From positions 1 to 57,244 of the forward strand of contig JBDRVQ010000009.1 in the NCBI GenBank assembly GCA_039801905.1: a DNA stretch of 57,244 nt, written 5' to 3'. Positions 1 to 8,397 of this stretch are shown here, piece by piece. Both the position numbers and the translations under genes were made by a program. Within the stretch, counting starts at the first letter, position 1. Each line of letters begins with the position of its first letter. This DNA comes from a candidate division WOR-3 bacterium (GTDB lineage Bacteria > Hydrothermota > Tepidihabitantia > Tepidihabitantales > JBDRVQ01). The notes beneath the pieces were generated by a model. It searched no databases. It had not been told where the DNA came from and worked only from the letters and a program-made list of their open reading frames with translations.

Positions 1-193
1 TATAAATTACCTTACCGGTGCCATTGAGGAGGGTTATAAGATACTTTCGATGGAGATTAGTTATTTGAACTAATTCATTAAGAATTTCTGTTTTCTTCTT
101 TTTTGATGCGGAATGATAATTTTTGGCGTTAGCTTTAATTATTGACCGTTTAATTTTCATTTTATATATTTCCTTTGGCATCGTTATAACCAT
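1..193 (-). CDS. Transposase, N-terminal part (cut by window edge)
   Basis: The gene starts near 193 and runs out of the window at base 1, so only about 64 residues are visible. The protein reads MVITMPKEIYKMKIKRSI and continues with a basic stretch, then NELVQITNLHRKYLITLLNG. The HRKYxIxLLN motif is typical of the N-terminal helix-turn-helix of integrase-type (DDE, rve-containing) transposases. I chose ATG 193 because GGGAG lies about six bases upstream; ATG 181 and ATG 160 are in frame and also possible. A decayed relative starts at 51007, and a matching C-terminal remnant lies at 52230-52460. The family call rests on recalled motif similarity. Confidence 0.72.
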   Translation of the reverse strand, partial: MVITMPKEIYKMKIKRSIIKANAKNYHSASKKKKTEILNELVQITNLHRKYLITLLNGTGKVIY

Positions 194-195
194 AA

Positions 196-242
196 AGGCT
201 CCCCCTATTACTTTTTAATATGGGAGGGAGCCTAAATTTTTT
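196..242 (+). terminator. Hairpin followed by T-run upstream of the transposase
   Basis: AGGCTCCC (196-203) pairs perfectly with GGGAGCCT (226-233), with an inner TATTA/TAATA stem and a 5-base loop. On the plus strand it is followed by AAATTTTTT, so it looks like a rho-independent terminator for plus-strand transcription. It also overlaps the ribosome binding site of the minus-strand transposase, so it could block read-in transcription or hide that site when transcribed from outside. Such structures are known to guard insertion sequences; the role here is inferred. Confidence 0.6.
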
Positions 243-246
243 CAAT

Positions 247-297
247 GGTAAGATATTTTTGATTAAATAACCCATTTTCGGTAAGATTATTTTTGAT
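247..297. promoter_or_regulatory. Pair of direct repeats upstream of the R-M promoter
   Basis: GGTAAGATATTTTTGAT (247-263) recurs as GGTAAGATTATTTTTGAT (280-297), differing by one inserted T and offset by 33 bases, about three helical turns. The second copy ends 13 bases before the -35 box of the restriction-modification promoter. The position fits an operator, but no regulator gene is visible next to it. Confidence 0.5.
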
Positions 298-310
298 GAA
301 AACCGGCTAA

Positions 311-339
311 TTGACAGGAAAACTTTTAGCTGGTATAAT
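311..339 (+). promoter_or_regulatory. Consensus sigma70 promoter of the R-M operon
   Basis: TTGACA (311-316), a 17-base spacer and TATAAT (334-339) match the sigma70 consensus exactly. The expected transcription start, six to eight bases past the -10 box, falls on the GTG start codon at 346, so the message would be leaderless. Confidence 0.85.
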
Positions 340-345
340 ACAGAT

Positions 346-1353
346 GTGAAAGAATTAAAAAGAAAAATCTGGGGGACTCTATCTTTCAATTACCCATTAA
401 AAGTTAGAGAGATTGCCCAGAGATATTCAGTTTTAGAATTATTTCCCCAAAGTCCAAAAGAAGAATTCTTATGCCGGCTAAGGGGTAAAGGTAGGAAGTA
501 TAAAAGATACCTGGGTTCCCCTTTAAGATATGCCGGGGGAAAGAGTTGGGCAGTTGGTTATGTGATAGAAAAATTGCCCGATCAGATCAAAAGATTAGTT
601 TCCCCATTTTTTGGTGGCGGTTCCATTGAAGTCGCGGTGGCAAAAGAATTGGGAATTGAGGTAGTTGGTTTTGAGATATTTGATATCCTTGTCAATTACT
701 GGCAGGTCCAAATTGCAAAACCCTATGATTTATACCAAGTTTTGGTGAAATTAAAGCCGACGAAGGAGACTTATAATTGGGTGAAAGAGGAATTAAAAAG
801 ACATTGGCAAAAAGAAATAAAACTACCCCCCTTAAAATTAGCCGCCTATTATTATTTTAATCACAATCTTTCCTATGGTCCCGGCTTTTTAGGTTGGATG
901 TCAAGTGTTTATGCCAACGAAGAAATGTATCAGCGCCTTTTAGAAAGGGTGAAAAACTTTAATGTCAAAAATATCAAAATTGAATGCGCCTCCTTTGAGG
1001 AGGTTATTCCAAAATTCAAAGATGATTTTCTCTATTGCGACCCACCTTATTATTTGGGAAAAGACAGCACCCTTTTCCGCGGACTCTACCCGCAAAGAAA
1101 TTTCCCCATTCACCATAATAATTTTAATCACGAATTATTGCGAGACCTTTTATTACAACATGAAGGGGGATTTATTTTGTCTTACAATGATGCCCCCACC
1201 ATAAGAAAATGGTATAAAGACTTTGAAATTGTTGAACTACCCACCCATTATACCTTAGGACAAGGAGAAACAAGAATCGGCTTAAATCGGAGGATGAAAA
1301 ATAGCAATCACATTAAAAAAACAAAAGAGTTATTGATTATTAAATATGCCTAA
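346..1353 (+). CDS. DNA adenine N6-methyltransferase, D12 (Dam-like) class
   Basis: A 335-residue protein of the D12 class of adenine methyltransferases, which transfer a methyl group from S-adenosylmethionine to adenine N6. The order of motifs is that of the class: LRYAGGKSWAV near residue 60, the AdoMet-binding motif SPFFGGGSIEV near 87, and the catalytic DPPYY near 228. About 55 residues precede the first motif, longer than in minimal Dam enzymes. GTG 346 is chosen because the promoter -10 box ends six bases before it and no Shine-Dalgarno site is present. The gene overlaps the next by eight bases, the usual arrangement of a type II methylase with its nuclease. Recognition sequence unknown; GATC or CATG are possibilities for this class, not shown. 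Confidence 0.9.
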   Translation: MKELKRKIWGTLSFNYPLKVREIAQRYSVLELFPQSPKEEFLCRLRGKGRKYKRYLGSPLRYAGGKSWAVGYVIEKLPDQIKRLVSPFFGGGSIEVAVAKELGIEVVGFEIFDILVNYWQVQIAKPYDLYQVLVKLKPTKETYNWVKEELKRHWQKEIKLPPLKLAAYYYFNHNLSYGPGFLGWMSSVYANEEMYQRLLERVKNFNVKNIKIECASFEEVIPKFKDDFLYCDPPYYLGKDSTLFRGLYPQRNFPIHHNNFNHELLRDLLLQHEGGFILSYNDAPTIRKWYKDFEIVELPTHYTLGQGETRIGLNRRMKNSNHIKKTKELLIIKYA

Positions 1354-2119
1354 AAAGAAGGCGATGACCTCAGAAAAGGCAAGTTATGTAAAGAGAAAAG
1401 GACATGCAGATGCTAAAGAATTTGCTCTCTTATTAGGAATTGGTAAAGAATACAAAAGTGAACCCCAAGCGAAAAAGGATGTGATTGATTTAGAAGGACA
1501 CTCTTATTCGGTAAAGAGTGGAGAAAAGAAGTGGCAGATTTTTCTTTACGGTAAGACAAGATTTGAACAGGACTATACCTTTCGGGCTATGAACGGACTT
1601 GGTGAATTATTTTTACAATGTATAGAAAGTTTTCCAGAGTTGCGAAAAGATTACTTAAAAGACAAGGAAAGGTATAAAAGAAGATTACAAAGACCGATGC
1701 GGGAATTATGCCAAAGGCTAAAAGAAAAGAGGCTCCTTGCGGCATTCCTTGATAAAAGTATGTTCAATAGTGGAGAGGTTAATTTTTTAGTGATAAAAGA
1801 AAAAAATATCTTTCATGTGTTTTGGAGTGGAGAAGTAGTGGACATTTTGACCAAAAATTATGAATTGGCAAACTCTAAGGCAAAAGGAAAAGGCCAAATT
1901 GATGACCAGAAAGTGCTCTTTAAGGTTTCTGGCAAAACGCACGGGGAGATTGAGATGAGAAATGATAGCGAAGTTCATTATCGGGAGGTGAAATTTTGGC
2001 TTGATAAAAAGTTAACCTTTGCCCTGTTAACCTCACAGATAAAAGAGGCAAAAGATTTTAACAACCGGATAATACTTTACGGCAAGGCGATAAAGAAGTT
2101 AATGAAAATGCCCCGGTGA
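1346..2119 (+). CDS. Probable type II restriction endonuclease
   Basis: A 257-residue protein translationally coupled to the methyltransferase (start lies inside its last codons). The stretch KKDVIDLEGHSYSVKSG followed by EKKWQI, near residues 45-66, resembles a PD-(D/E)XK nuclease core in which an acidic residue is followed by a beta hairpin ending in xVKxG. The second acidic position is S rather than E/D in this reading, so the motif is a variant or I have mis-registered it. The rest is lysine-rich and has no membrane segment. The role as the partner nuclease is inferred mainly from position; a modification-dependent accessory protein is the alternative. Confidence 0.62.
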   Translation: MPKKKAMTSEKASYVKRKGHADAKEFALLLGIGKEYKSEPQAKKDVIDLEGHSYSVKSGEKKWQIFLYGKTRFEQDYTFRAMNGLGELFLQCIESFPELRKDYLKDKERYKRRLQRPMRELCQRLKEKRLLAAFLDKSMFNSGEVNFLVIKEKNIFHVFWSGEVVDILTKNYELANSKAKGKGQIDDQKVLFKVSGKTHGEIEMRNDSEVHYREVKFWLDKKLTFALLTSQIKEAKDFNNRIILYGKAIKKLMKMPR

Positions 2120-2132
2120 TATGAGCATATCC

Positions 2133-2605
2133 TTAAAATTGCTGTATTTCTGAGAGGCGTCTTTCTATTTGGTTTTCTTTTAGGCTTTTGATTACACCTC
2201 CGGTTAAACTTTCAATTAGGCTCTCGGTTAAATCTATAATTAACCCCCCAATTAAACTTTCAATTAGACCCTTAATTAGATTTCTAATTATTCTTTTTAT
2301 TAGAATCTTAGTTAGACTTAAAGTTAGACCAATTATTAGACCATTACTTAGACTTTCCATCAGGCCCCCGATACCATCCCCTGTATGCTACACCCAATTT
2401 TATAAAGAGACTCCCCTCCTTTCTCATAAAATTGTTAAAAATTAAATCTGTTAAGATTACTTATCCGATAGCGCCTCCCTAATCTCTGAGTCGTATTCGC
2501 TTAAAATTGCCTTTCTCATATTTCTCTTTCGGGGTTGGGATTAGAACCCAATACCCCCTACATATAAATAACGGAAATACCCCCCATTTTCTGACACTAA
2601 ATTTC
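2133..2605 (-). repeat. Dispersed repeat element A (full-length copy)
   Basis: Read on the minus strand, this begins with GAAATTTAGTGTC (2593-2605), then 14 bases, then ATTTCCG (2572-2578). Next come a short reading frame, a purine-rich AAAGGAGGGG stretch, and a head of about 30 bases (2366-2396) containing GGGTGTAGCATACAGGGG. The body (2133-2360) is built of degenerate 12-base units, roughly (A/G)GT-(C/T)TA-ATT-NNN. The head is identical over 30 bases to that of element D at 51408-51437. In one frame the body would encode a repeat of (G/S)-L-I-x, but the opposite strand is open too, so I do not call it a gene. It fills the gap between the restriction gene and livF. Confidence 0.75.
2457..2519 (-). 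other. Short reading frame inside element A (20 residues)
   Basis: ATG 2519 to TAA 2457 encodes MRKAILSEYDSEIREALSDK. The same place in element D (51239-51340) holds a 33-residue frame ending REIEEVLSGN. The C-terminal pattern E-I-(R/E)-E-(A/V)-L-S and the base-level similarity around it show common ancestry. No good Shine-Dalgarno site is seen, so translation is uncertain. Confidence 0.3.
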
Positions 2606-2646
2606 CTACTTTTCTAAGTCTTTATCTCTCAAAGACTTATTGGCTT

Positions 2647-3351
2647 TTACAAATAGGCCTCTTTTAATCTTGGGTCGGAAAGGAGGGCTTGAGCTTCACC
2701 GGAGAGGACAATCTTTCCTGTCTCTAAGACATAAGCCCGATTGGCAATAGAAAGTGCCATATGGGCATTCTGCTCAACAAGGAGGATGGAAATTCCCCGC
2801 TTTTGAATCTCTTTTATGATGGAGAAGGTTTCGGAGACTAAAATTGGGGAAAGCCCCATGGAGGGTTCGTCTAAGAGTAAAAGTTTCGGTTGGGAGATTA
2901 ATCCCCGACCCAAGGCGAGCATCTGTAATTCACCTCCGGAGAGGGTGGCGGCAGATTGGTGGAGGCGCTCTTTAAGCCGAGGAAATGATTTGAAGACCTT
3001 CTCTAATCTTAAGGAAAACTCCTTCTCATCTTTGAGGTGATAACCACCAAGCCGGAGGTTCTCGTAGACGGTGAGGTTGGCAAAGGGTCTTCTCCCTTCT
3101 GGGACATAGGAGATGCCCAGACTACTCACCTTATGCGCCGGAAGGTTGGTGATCTCATTATCCATAAAAATTATCCTCCCGGAACTGGGTTTTATAAGTC
3201 CGGAGATGGCTTTCAGGACGGTTGACTTACCCGCCCCGTTTGCCCCAATCAAGCAGACAATCTCCCCTTCTTGGAGGTAAAAAGAGATCCCCTGTAAGGC
3301 ATGGATTGAGCCGTAATGGACATTTAACTCTTCAACTTGGAGAAACATCAA
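2647..3351 (-). CDS. livF: Branched-chain amino-acid ABC transporter ATPase LivF
   Basis: This 234-residue ATPase is the second nucleotide-binding subunit of a LIV-type importer and would sit on the inner face of the membrane. Walker A GANGAGKST is near residue 36, the signature LSGGELQMLALGRGL near 138 and Walker B LLLLDEPSMGLSP near 157. The sequence following Walker B (SMGLSP) and the length are typical of LivF rather than LivG. Its start overlaps the livG stop by four bases. It is the last gene of the five-gene operon; element A follows directly. Confidence 0.93.
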   Translation of the reverse strand: MMFLQVEELNVHYGSIHALQGISFYLQEGEIVCLIGANGAGKSTVLKAISGLIKPSSGRIIFMDNEITNLPAHKVSSLGISYVPEGRRPFANLTVYENLRLGGYHLKDEKEFSLRLEKVFKSFPRLKERLHQSAATLSGGELQMLALGRGLISQPKLLLLDEPSMGLSPILVSETFSIIKEIQKRGISILLVEQNAHMALSIANRAYVLETGKIVLSGEAQALLSDPRLKEAYL

Positions 3352-4109
3352 GCCTTCCCTAAATAAGCCTCAATCACTTTCTTATTCTCTTTCACCTCTT
3401 CGGGACTCCCTTCGGCAATTACCTCTCCGAAGTCCATCACCACAATCCTCTGGCAGATACCCATCACTACCGGCATCCGGTGTTCAATGAGGAGGATAGT
3501 TAGGGAATACCTTTCCTTAATGAATTTTAATAGGGCTACCAGTTCCGAGACTTCCTTAGGATTCATCCCACAGGTCGGTTCGTCCAGAAGGAGGAGTTTC
3601 GGTTTGGCGATCAGGGCGCGGACAATCTCCACCTTCCGCTGCTCACCATAAGGTAAGTTCTTAACATTCTGATGGAGGTATCTCTCCAACTTAAAGACCG
3701 TAGCGAGGGAGGAGATGGAATTTATAATCTCCTCTTCTTCCTTCTTAAAACTTTTAGTCCGGAAGATGGCGGAGAAGGGGTGATATCGGATGTGGGGGTG
3801 ATAGGCGGTGCGGATATTATCGAGAACGCTCATCTCCTTAAAGAGGCGAATATTCTGAAAGGTTCGGGCAATCCCCATTTTGGTGATGCGGTGGGGAGGC
3901 AGACCGGTAATCTCCTCTCCGGCAAAAAAGATTTTACCACTGGTTGGTTTATAAATTCCGGTTAAGAGATTAAAGACTGTGGTCTTGCCAGCCCCATTCG
4001 GTCCGATTAAGCCGACAAATTCTAAGGGATGGAGGGAGAGGTTAAAAGAGGAGACCGCCTTCAAACCCCCAAAATTCTTTGTCAATTCCTTAACTTCAAG
4101 AAGACTCAT
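3348..4109 (-). CDS. livG: Branched-chain amino-acid ABC transporter ATPase LivG
   Basis: A 253-residue ATPase pairing with LivF. Walker A GPNGAGKTT is near residue 36, the signature is LPYGEQRKVEIVRAL and Walker B is LLLLDEPTCGMNP. The extended GIARTFQNIRLF segment after Walker A and the DEPTCGMNP box are hallmarks of LivG. It overlaps livM by four bases at its start and livF by four at its end, so the subunits are likely made in matched amounts. Confidence 0.94.
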   Translation of the reverse strand: MSLLEVKELTKNFGGLKAVSSFNLSLHPLEFVGLIGPNGAGKTTVFNLLTGIYKPTSGKIFFAGEEITGLPPHRITKMGIARTFQNIRLFKEMSVLDNIRTAYHPHIRYHPFSAIFRTKSFKKEEEEIINSISSLATVFKLERYLHQNVKNLPYGEQRKVEIVRALIAKPKLLLLDEPTCGMNPKEVSELVALLKFIKERYSLTILLIEHRMPVVMGICQRIVVMDFGEVIAEGSPEEVKENKKVIEAYLGKA

Positions 4110-5023
4110 CTTTTCCCCAATATCCCCTGTGGTCTTTTAATCATCATTATGATGAGAAGTAGAGGGTAGATGATGAAGCGCCATTCCACAAGGGAGGCGG
4201 GTAGGATTACCCTTAACCCTTCAATGAGGAAGATCCAAATGATCGCCGCTAAAATTGTCCCGGTAATACTGCCCATTCCTCCCAGAATGACGATGAGGAG
4301 GCAATCAATTGATTTTAGGAATTCAAAGTTGGAGGGATGGAGGAAGGTATAGAGGTGGGCGTAAAGCCAGCCCGCGATTCCGGCAAAGGAAGAACCTAAG
4401 GCGAAGGCGAAGGTCTTATACCAGAAGGTATTAATCCCCATCACATCCGCGGTAATCTCATCGTTTTTTAAGGCTAAAAGCGCCCGACCGTATTTGGAAT
4501 TGATTAAATTTCTCATCAGAAAGATGACGGCGATGAGAAAGAGGTAGGTAATTTCTAAATTGGTATATTTTGGGATACCGAGCATCCCCCGGGAACCACC
4601 AAATTGGGGAAGGATGGCATCCGCATTATCAAAGAGTACTTTCACGATGATCCCAAACCCCAGGGTGGCAATTGCCAAATAGTCGGAACGGAGACGGAGA
4701 ACCGGAATCCCAATCAGAAAGGCGATCAGACCCGTTCCGAAGAAAGAAGCGAAGAGAGAGAGAGGGATGATAGCCAAAGAATGGGGAAAGAGTTTGGTGA
4801 GGATTGCCCCGAGATAAGCCCCGATCCCGTAAAATCCCGCCTGCCCTAAGGAGAACTGGCCGGAGAAACCATAGATTAAATTGAGACCTAAGGTCCAAAT
4901 GATAATGATGCCGACATAAAGGATAATCTGTTGGAGGTAGGGGTTGAGGAGATTGGTGGTGAATAGGATTTTGAGGATTAAGTAGAGGAGGAGGATAAAG
5001 AGAAAGGAAGGAATTTTCTTCAT
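4106..5023 (-). CDS. livM: Branched-chain amino-acid ABC transporter permease LivM
   Basis: A 305-residue membrane protein with about eight to ten hydrophobic segments. GQAGFYGIGAYLGA near residue 60 is the conserved LivM/LivH loop. The region after TLGFG and the coupling-helix segment ALLALKNDEITADVMGIN match the LivM permease family. It would form half of the translocation pore with LivH. It overlaps livH and livG by four bases on each side. Confidence 0.93.
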   Translation of the reverse strand: MKKIPSFLFILLLYLILKILFTTNLLNPYLQQIILYVGIIIIWTLGLNLIYGFSGQFSLGQAGFYGIGAYLGAILTKLFPHSLAIIPLSLFASFFGTGLIAFLIGIPVLRLRSDYLAIATLGFGIIVKVLFDNADAILPQFGGSRGMLGIPKYTNLEITYLFLIAVIFLMRNLINSKYGRALLALKNDEITADVMGINTFWYKTFAFALGSSFAGIAGWLYAHLYTFLHPSNFEFLKSIDCLLIVILGGMGSITGTILAAIIWIFLIEGLRVILPASLVEWRFIIYPLLLIIMMIKRPQGILGKR

Positions 5024-5904
5024 ACCTTTTCCATTTCCTCTTTTCCAAAAATTCCAGTGGGCTTAAAAATGAGGAAGAGAATAAGTAAGGAGAAGGCGAT
5101 GGCATCACGCCAGGTGGAGGAGAGGTAGGCGGAAGTGAGAACTTCTAAGACTCCCATAATCAAAGCCCCAACCACCGCCCCTTTTATTATCCCAATTCCT
5201 CCTAAGACCGCCGCCACAAATGCCTTCAAGCCGGGCATTATCCCCATAAAGGGATGAATTTGAGGATAGGCGATTCCGTATAAAATTCCACCAACAGCGG
5301 CTAAGGCGGAACCCAAACCGAAGGTGAAGGATATGATGTTGTCAACATTGATACCCATGAGGGCGGAGGTCTCTTTATCATAAGAGACGGCACGCATCGC
5401 CATCCCGATTTTTGTCCGGTAGACGATAATTTCTAAAAGGAGCAAAAGGGAGAAGACGATTAAAAAGACAAAGATGGTGACGGAGTTAATCATCAATCCC
5501 CCAAGGCAGATGTTTGTCACCCGGAACGGTCGGGGATAGGCTAAAAAATTAGGACCGAAAATAAATTTGAGGCTAGAGAAATATTCTAAGAAAAGGGAGA
5601 CCCCCATCGCGGTGATTAAGAGGTTAATCCGGGGCGCATTCCTTAAAGGTTTATAGGCTAATTTCTCAATGGTCATTCCCAATAAAGCACAGATCGCCAT
5701 CGCTAAGGGAAAGACGAAGGGGAGGGGGATTTTATAAACATTCAGGGCAAAATAGCCAACATAGGCACCGATCATAAATATATCGCCGTGGGCAAAGTTG
5801 ATGAGGCGGACAATTCCGTAAACCATAGTATAACCTAAGGCGATTAAGGCGTAAACGCTTCCCAATTGGAGGCCGTTAATTAACTGCTGGCAGAGATAGG
5901 ACAT
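5020..5904 (-). CDS. livH: Branched-chain amino-acid ABC transporter permease LivH
   Basis: A 294-residue permease. The N-terminus INGLQLGSVYALIALGYTM and the following INFAHGDIFMIGAY are the most recognisable LivH signatures. The cytoplasmic EAA-like loop is at GMAMRAVSYDKETSALMGIN, and the C-terminus ends in the usual RPxGIFGKE-type sequence (KPTGIFGKE). Its start abuts the stop of the binding-protein gene, so it is translationally coupled to it. Confidence 0.94.
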   Translation of the reverse strand: MSYLCQQLINGLQLGSVYALIALGYTMVYGIVRLINFAHGDIFMIGAYVGYFALNVYKIPLPFVFPLAMAICALLGMTIEKLAYKPLRNAPRINLLITAMGVSLFLEYFSSLKFIFGPNFLAYPRPFRVTNICLGGLMINSVTIFVFLIVFSLLLLLEIIVYRTKIGMAMRAVSYDKETSALMGINVDNIISFTFGLGSALAAVGGILYGIAYPQIHPFMGIMPGLKAFVAAVLGGIGIIKGAVVGALIMGVLEVLTSAYLSSTWRDAIAFSLLILFLIFKPTGIFGKEEMEKV

Positions 5905-7031
5905 CAGTCGGGTTTCACCATCGCTACGAACACCTGTTTTCCCCCTTTATATTGTAAAATTACCGCCCCTTTTATTGGGTCACCATTTTCATCAATACTC
6001 ATCTCCCCCGAGACGCACTTAAATTCTCTAATTTTTTGGAGCGCCTCCCGCACTTTACTTACCTCTTCGGAGTTTGCCCGTCGGATCGCTTCCAGGAGGA
6101 GATTGGTGGCATCATAAGCGAGCGTAGCCAAGGCATCAGGTTTACTGCCGTATTTCTCTTCGTATTTCTTTACCCATTCCTGGACTTCGGGTCTTGGGTC
6201 ATCGGGTGAATAATGATTGGTGAAGTACCCCCCTTCAATCGCCTCGCCGGCAATCTTCACCATATCAGGAGAATCCCAGCCGTCACCGCCCAAGAGGATT
6301 GATTGGAGACCCATCTGCCGAGCCTGTTTAGCGATGAGCGCCACCTTATTGTAATAATCGGGTAAAAAGAGGATATCGGGATTTTCTCCCTTCACTTTGG
6401 TGAGAAGGGCGGAGAAGTCAACATCATCTTTGGAATAGGATTCATAAACTGTAATTACCCCACCACCCTTTTGGAAGGCGTCGCGGAAGAATTCCGCCAA
6501 TCCTTTGGTGTAATCGTTACCAATATCGTAAAGGACCGCCGCCTTTTTCGCTTTTAACTGTTCCAAAGCGAATTTTGCCGCTACCTTCCCTTGGAATGGG
6601 TCAATGAAGCAGGCACGGAAGATATTTGGTTTTCTTGAGCCATCGTCTCGAATCGTCACTTTGGGATTGGTGGAGGTGGGTGTTACCATTAAGACATCAG
6701 CCGGTTGGCAAATCTCCGAAAGGGGGATGGAACATTTGGAAGAGACCGAACCGATAATGTAGTTTACCCGGTCTTGATTTATCAATTTGGCGCCGGCGTT
6801 AGCCGCTTCGGTCGGGTCGTTTTTATCGTCGGCGATGACATAGGTGATCTTCTTTCCTAAGACACCTCCCCGGCTGTTCGCTTCCTCAATCGCCAATAAG
6901 AAGGCATTCTTTACCGATTCGCCAAAGGTTTTGACATCACCGGTAATGGGGGCGATGAGGCCGATTTTAATCACCGATGATTTCTGACAGAAAAGGGTTA
7001 AAAGAAGAAAGAGAGGGAAAAGTTTTTTCAT
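5904..7031 (-). CDS. livJ: Branched-chain amino-acid binding lipoprotein LivJ/LivK-like
   Basis: A 375-residue substrate-binding protein of the type I periplasmic fold (receptor ligand-binding family). The signal sequence MKKLFPLFLLLTLFC ends in a cysteine, so it is probably lipid-anchored, though phenylalanine before the cysteine is unusual. IKIGLIAPITGDVKTFGES and the following GGVLGKK segment are typical of the family. First gene of the operon, with AGGAGG six bases before ATG 7031. The ligand is probably leucine, isoleucine or valine; related proteins also bind amides and aromatic compounds. Confidence 0.93.
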   Translation of the reverse strand: MKKLFPLFLLLTLFCQKSSVIKIGLIAPITGDVKTFGESVKNAFLLAIEEANSRGGVLGKKITYVIADDKNDPTEAANAGAKLINQDRVNYIIGSVSSKCSIPLSEICQPADVLMVTPTSTNPKVTIRDDGSRKPNIFRACFIDPFQGKVAAKFALEQLKAKKAAVLYDIGNDYTKGLAEFFRDAFQKGGGVITVYESYSKDDVDFSALLTKVKGENPDILFLPDYYNKVALIAKQARQMGLQSILLGGDGWDSPDMVKIAGEAIEGGYFTNHYSPDDPRPEVQEWVKKYEEKYGSKPDALATLAYDATNLLLEAIRRANSEEVSKVREALQKIREFKCVSGEMSIDENGDPIKGAVILQYKGGKQVFVAMVKPD

Positions 7032-7075
7032 ATTTTCCTCCTGGGATTCAGGGTTATTTCTCCTACCACCTTGCG

Positions 7076-7104
7076 ATTATATTTAAGAAAAAAGGAGAAG
7101 TCAA
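7076..7104 (-). promoter_or_regulatory. Promoter of the liv operon
   Basis: On the minus strand, TTGACT (7099-7104), a 17-base spacer and TATAAT (7076-7081). The message would have a leader of roughly 38 bases carrying AGGAGG (7037-7042), so this operon is of the ordinary leadered type. Confidence 0.85.
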
Positions 7105-7420
7105 CTTGGATCCTTCTCCGAACGAAGTTAGGAAAATGGTATGTGGCTTGTCCTGTTTACAGAGATCGTAACCATCCCAAAGTTGGAGAGTTCTATCTTA
7201 ATCCATCCGATGACTCCTCTCTCCCTACCCATTCTCTTCTTTCTTCCCCTTTTGAATCCTTGTCTACCAAATGCCAATGTCAATAATAAACCTCCCCTTT
7301 TCTTTAGTAGAAGATGAGGATTGGGTCTATTAAAGATTTTGCCAAAGTTTTTTGAAAAGTCTTTTGGAGCATTCCTAAAAGTATGCCTAATGTGGTCATG
7401 ATCACTGTTAGCGGTGGCAG
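7105..7420. other. Gene-free stretch between liv operon and rnhC
   Basis: About 315 bases. Open frames exist on both strands (for example 7128-7493 minus and 7071-7286 plus), but neither resembles a known family. The minus frame would read across the rnhC start, and no ribosome site supports them. No structured RNA or repeat was recognised. It may be a decayed gene. Confidence 0.4.
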
Positions 7421-7448
7421 TTGACAAAAGATTTTTTTCTTCTATGAT
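7421..7448 (+). promoter_or_regulatory. Promoter of rnhC
   Basis: TTGACA (7421-7426), a 16-base spacer and TATGAT (7443-7448). It lies downstream of the GTG at 7414, so that upstream in-frame start cannot be used by this transcript; ATG 7462 is the likely start, with a leader of only several bases. Confidence 0.75.
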
Positions 7449-7461
7449 AGAAATTGTCAAA

Positions 7462-8397
7462 ATGGCAAGCGGCCGAACCTGGCATAATCTCAAAGAGAAG
7501 CAGGCGGAAAGGATAAAACTCTATCTCTTAAAAAAGGGAGGGGAGGAGGAAGAGGTGAAAAATCCTAATGAGCGGTGGCGGATTCGTCTTTTCAATTCCA
7601 CCTTCACCTACTATCCTAACGGCACGCTCTATTCCTCGCCTCCCCACTCTTCGGAGAATGATATTTTAACTGTTTATCAAGCGATTGAGAAAATTGCCGG
7701 TCCGAGATACGAACTACCCGACCGGGAATTTCTTCTCGGTTTTGATGAAACAGGAAAAGGGGAGATTATCGGACCGATAGTTCTGACCGGAGTTTTATTC
7801 CCGGCGGCACTTTTTAGTAAAGTTGACGCCATCGTCGGCTTGGCAAATACCAAAAAGCGGCATAACCTTAATTACTGGGAGAGGACCTTTACCCAACTCT
7901 CATTATTGAAGGAAGAAGGTTTCTCCTACATTGTGGAAGAGATTCCTCCCGATCAATTATCGGGCAATAACCTCAATCGCCTCCTGGATAAAGGATATAA
8001 AAAAATTATCAATCTCTTTCTTAAAGGAATATTAAAGGAAAGGGGAAATTTAGCCCGCTACCGCCTCGTCCTTGACGATTACGGAGTTGGGGGAAAATTT
8101 CAGCAATTCCTCCAATCCCTCCAAAGGAAAGAAGGGAAGGTGATAATCACCCCCAATGCCGACGAGAAATATTTGGAGGTGAAGGTGGCTTCCATTATTG
8201 CCAAAAGATTCCGGGAGAAGATAATCAAAAGGATAAAGGAAAATCCCAAATACCAAATCGGGGGGTTGACGATTGGCAGCGGGAATTCCGCTGATAAGAC
8301 GACTAAAGAGTGGTTAAAAAAGTGGTGGGAAACTTATAAAAATTTTCCCTGGTTCGTTAAAAAATCTTTCAAGCCGGTAAAGGGAATGGGTGGTTAA
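7462..8397 (+). CDS. rnhC: Ribonuclease HIII
   Basis: An approximately 311-residue type 2 RNase H, which cuts the RNA strand of RNA-DNA hybrids. The N-terminal 80 residues contain FNSTFTYYPNGTLYSSPP, resembling the TBP-like substrate-binding domain specific to RNase HIII. The catalytic domain begins GFDETGKGEIIGPIVLTG, matching the HIII form (DExGKG) rather than the HII form (DEAGRG). Further acidic residues appear in LVLDDYG, and NADEKYLEVKVASIIAK is the conserved C-terminal block. Start chosen from the promoter position. The 3' end overlaps the convergent membrane-protein gene by 29 bases. Confidence 0.88.
   Translation: MASGRTWHNLKEKQAERIKLYLLKKGGEEEEVKNPNERWRIRLFNSTFTYYPNGTLYSSPPHSSENDILTVYQAIEKIAGPRYELPDREFLLGFDETGKGEIIGPIVLTGVLFPAALFSKVDAIVGLANTKKRHNLNYWERTFTQLSLLKEEGFSYIVEEIPPDQLSGNNLNRLLDKGYKKIINLFLKGILKERGNLARYRLVLDDYGVGGKFQQFLQSLQRKEGKVIITPNADEKYLEVKVASIIAKRFREKIIKRIKENPKYQIGGLTIGSGNSADKTTKEWLKKWWETYKNFPWFVKKSFKPVKGMGG

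Noticed and set aside
2133-2360. 75-residue (G/S)-L-I-x protein on the minus strand in element A, and a frame on the other strand at 2188-2445
   Set aside because: The 12-base unit keeps frames open on both strands by itself. There is no ribosome site, and the same frame in element D is stopped while the repeat continues.
2133-2360. CRISPR array
   Set aside because: The 12-base units have no unique spacers and no cas genes are present.
7128-7493. 121-residue minus-strand frame upstream of rnhC
   Set aside because: It reads through the rnhC promoter and start, resembles no family and lacks a ribosome site.
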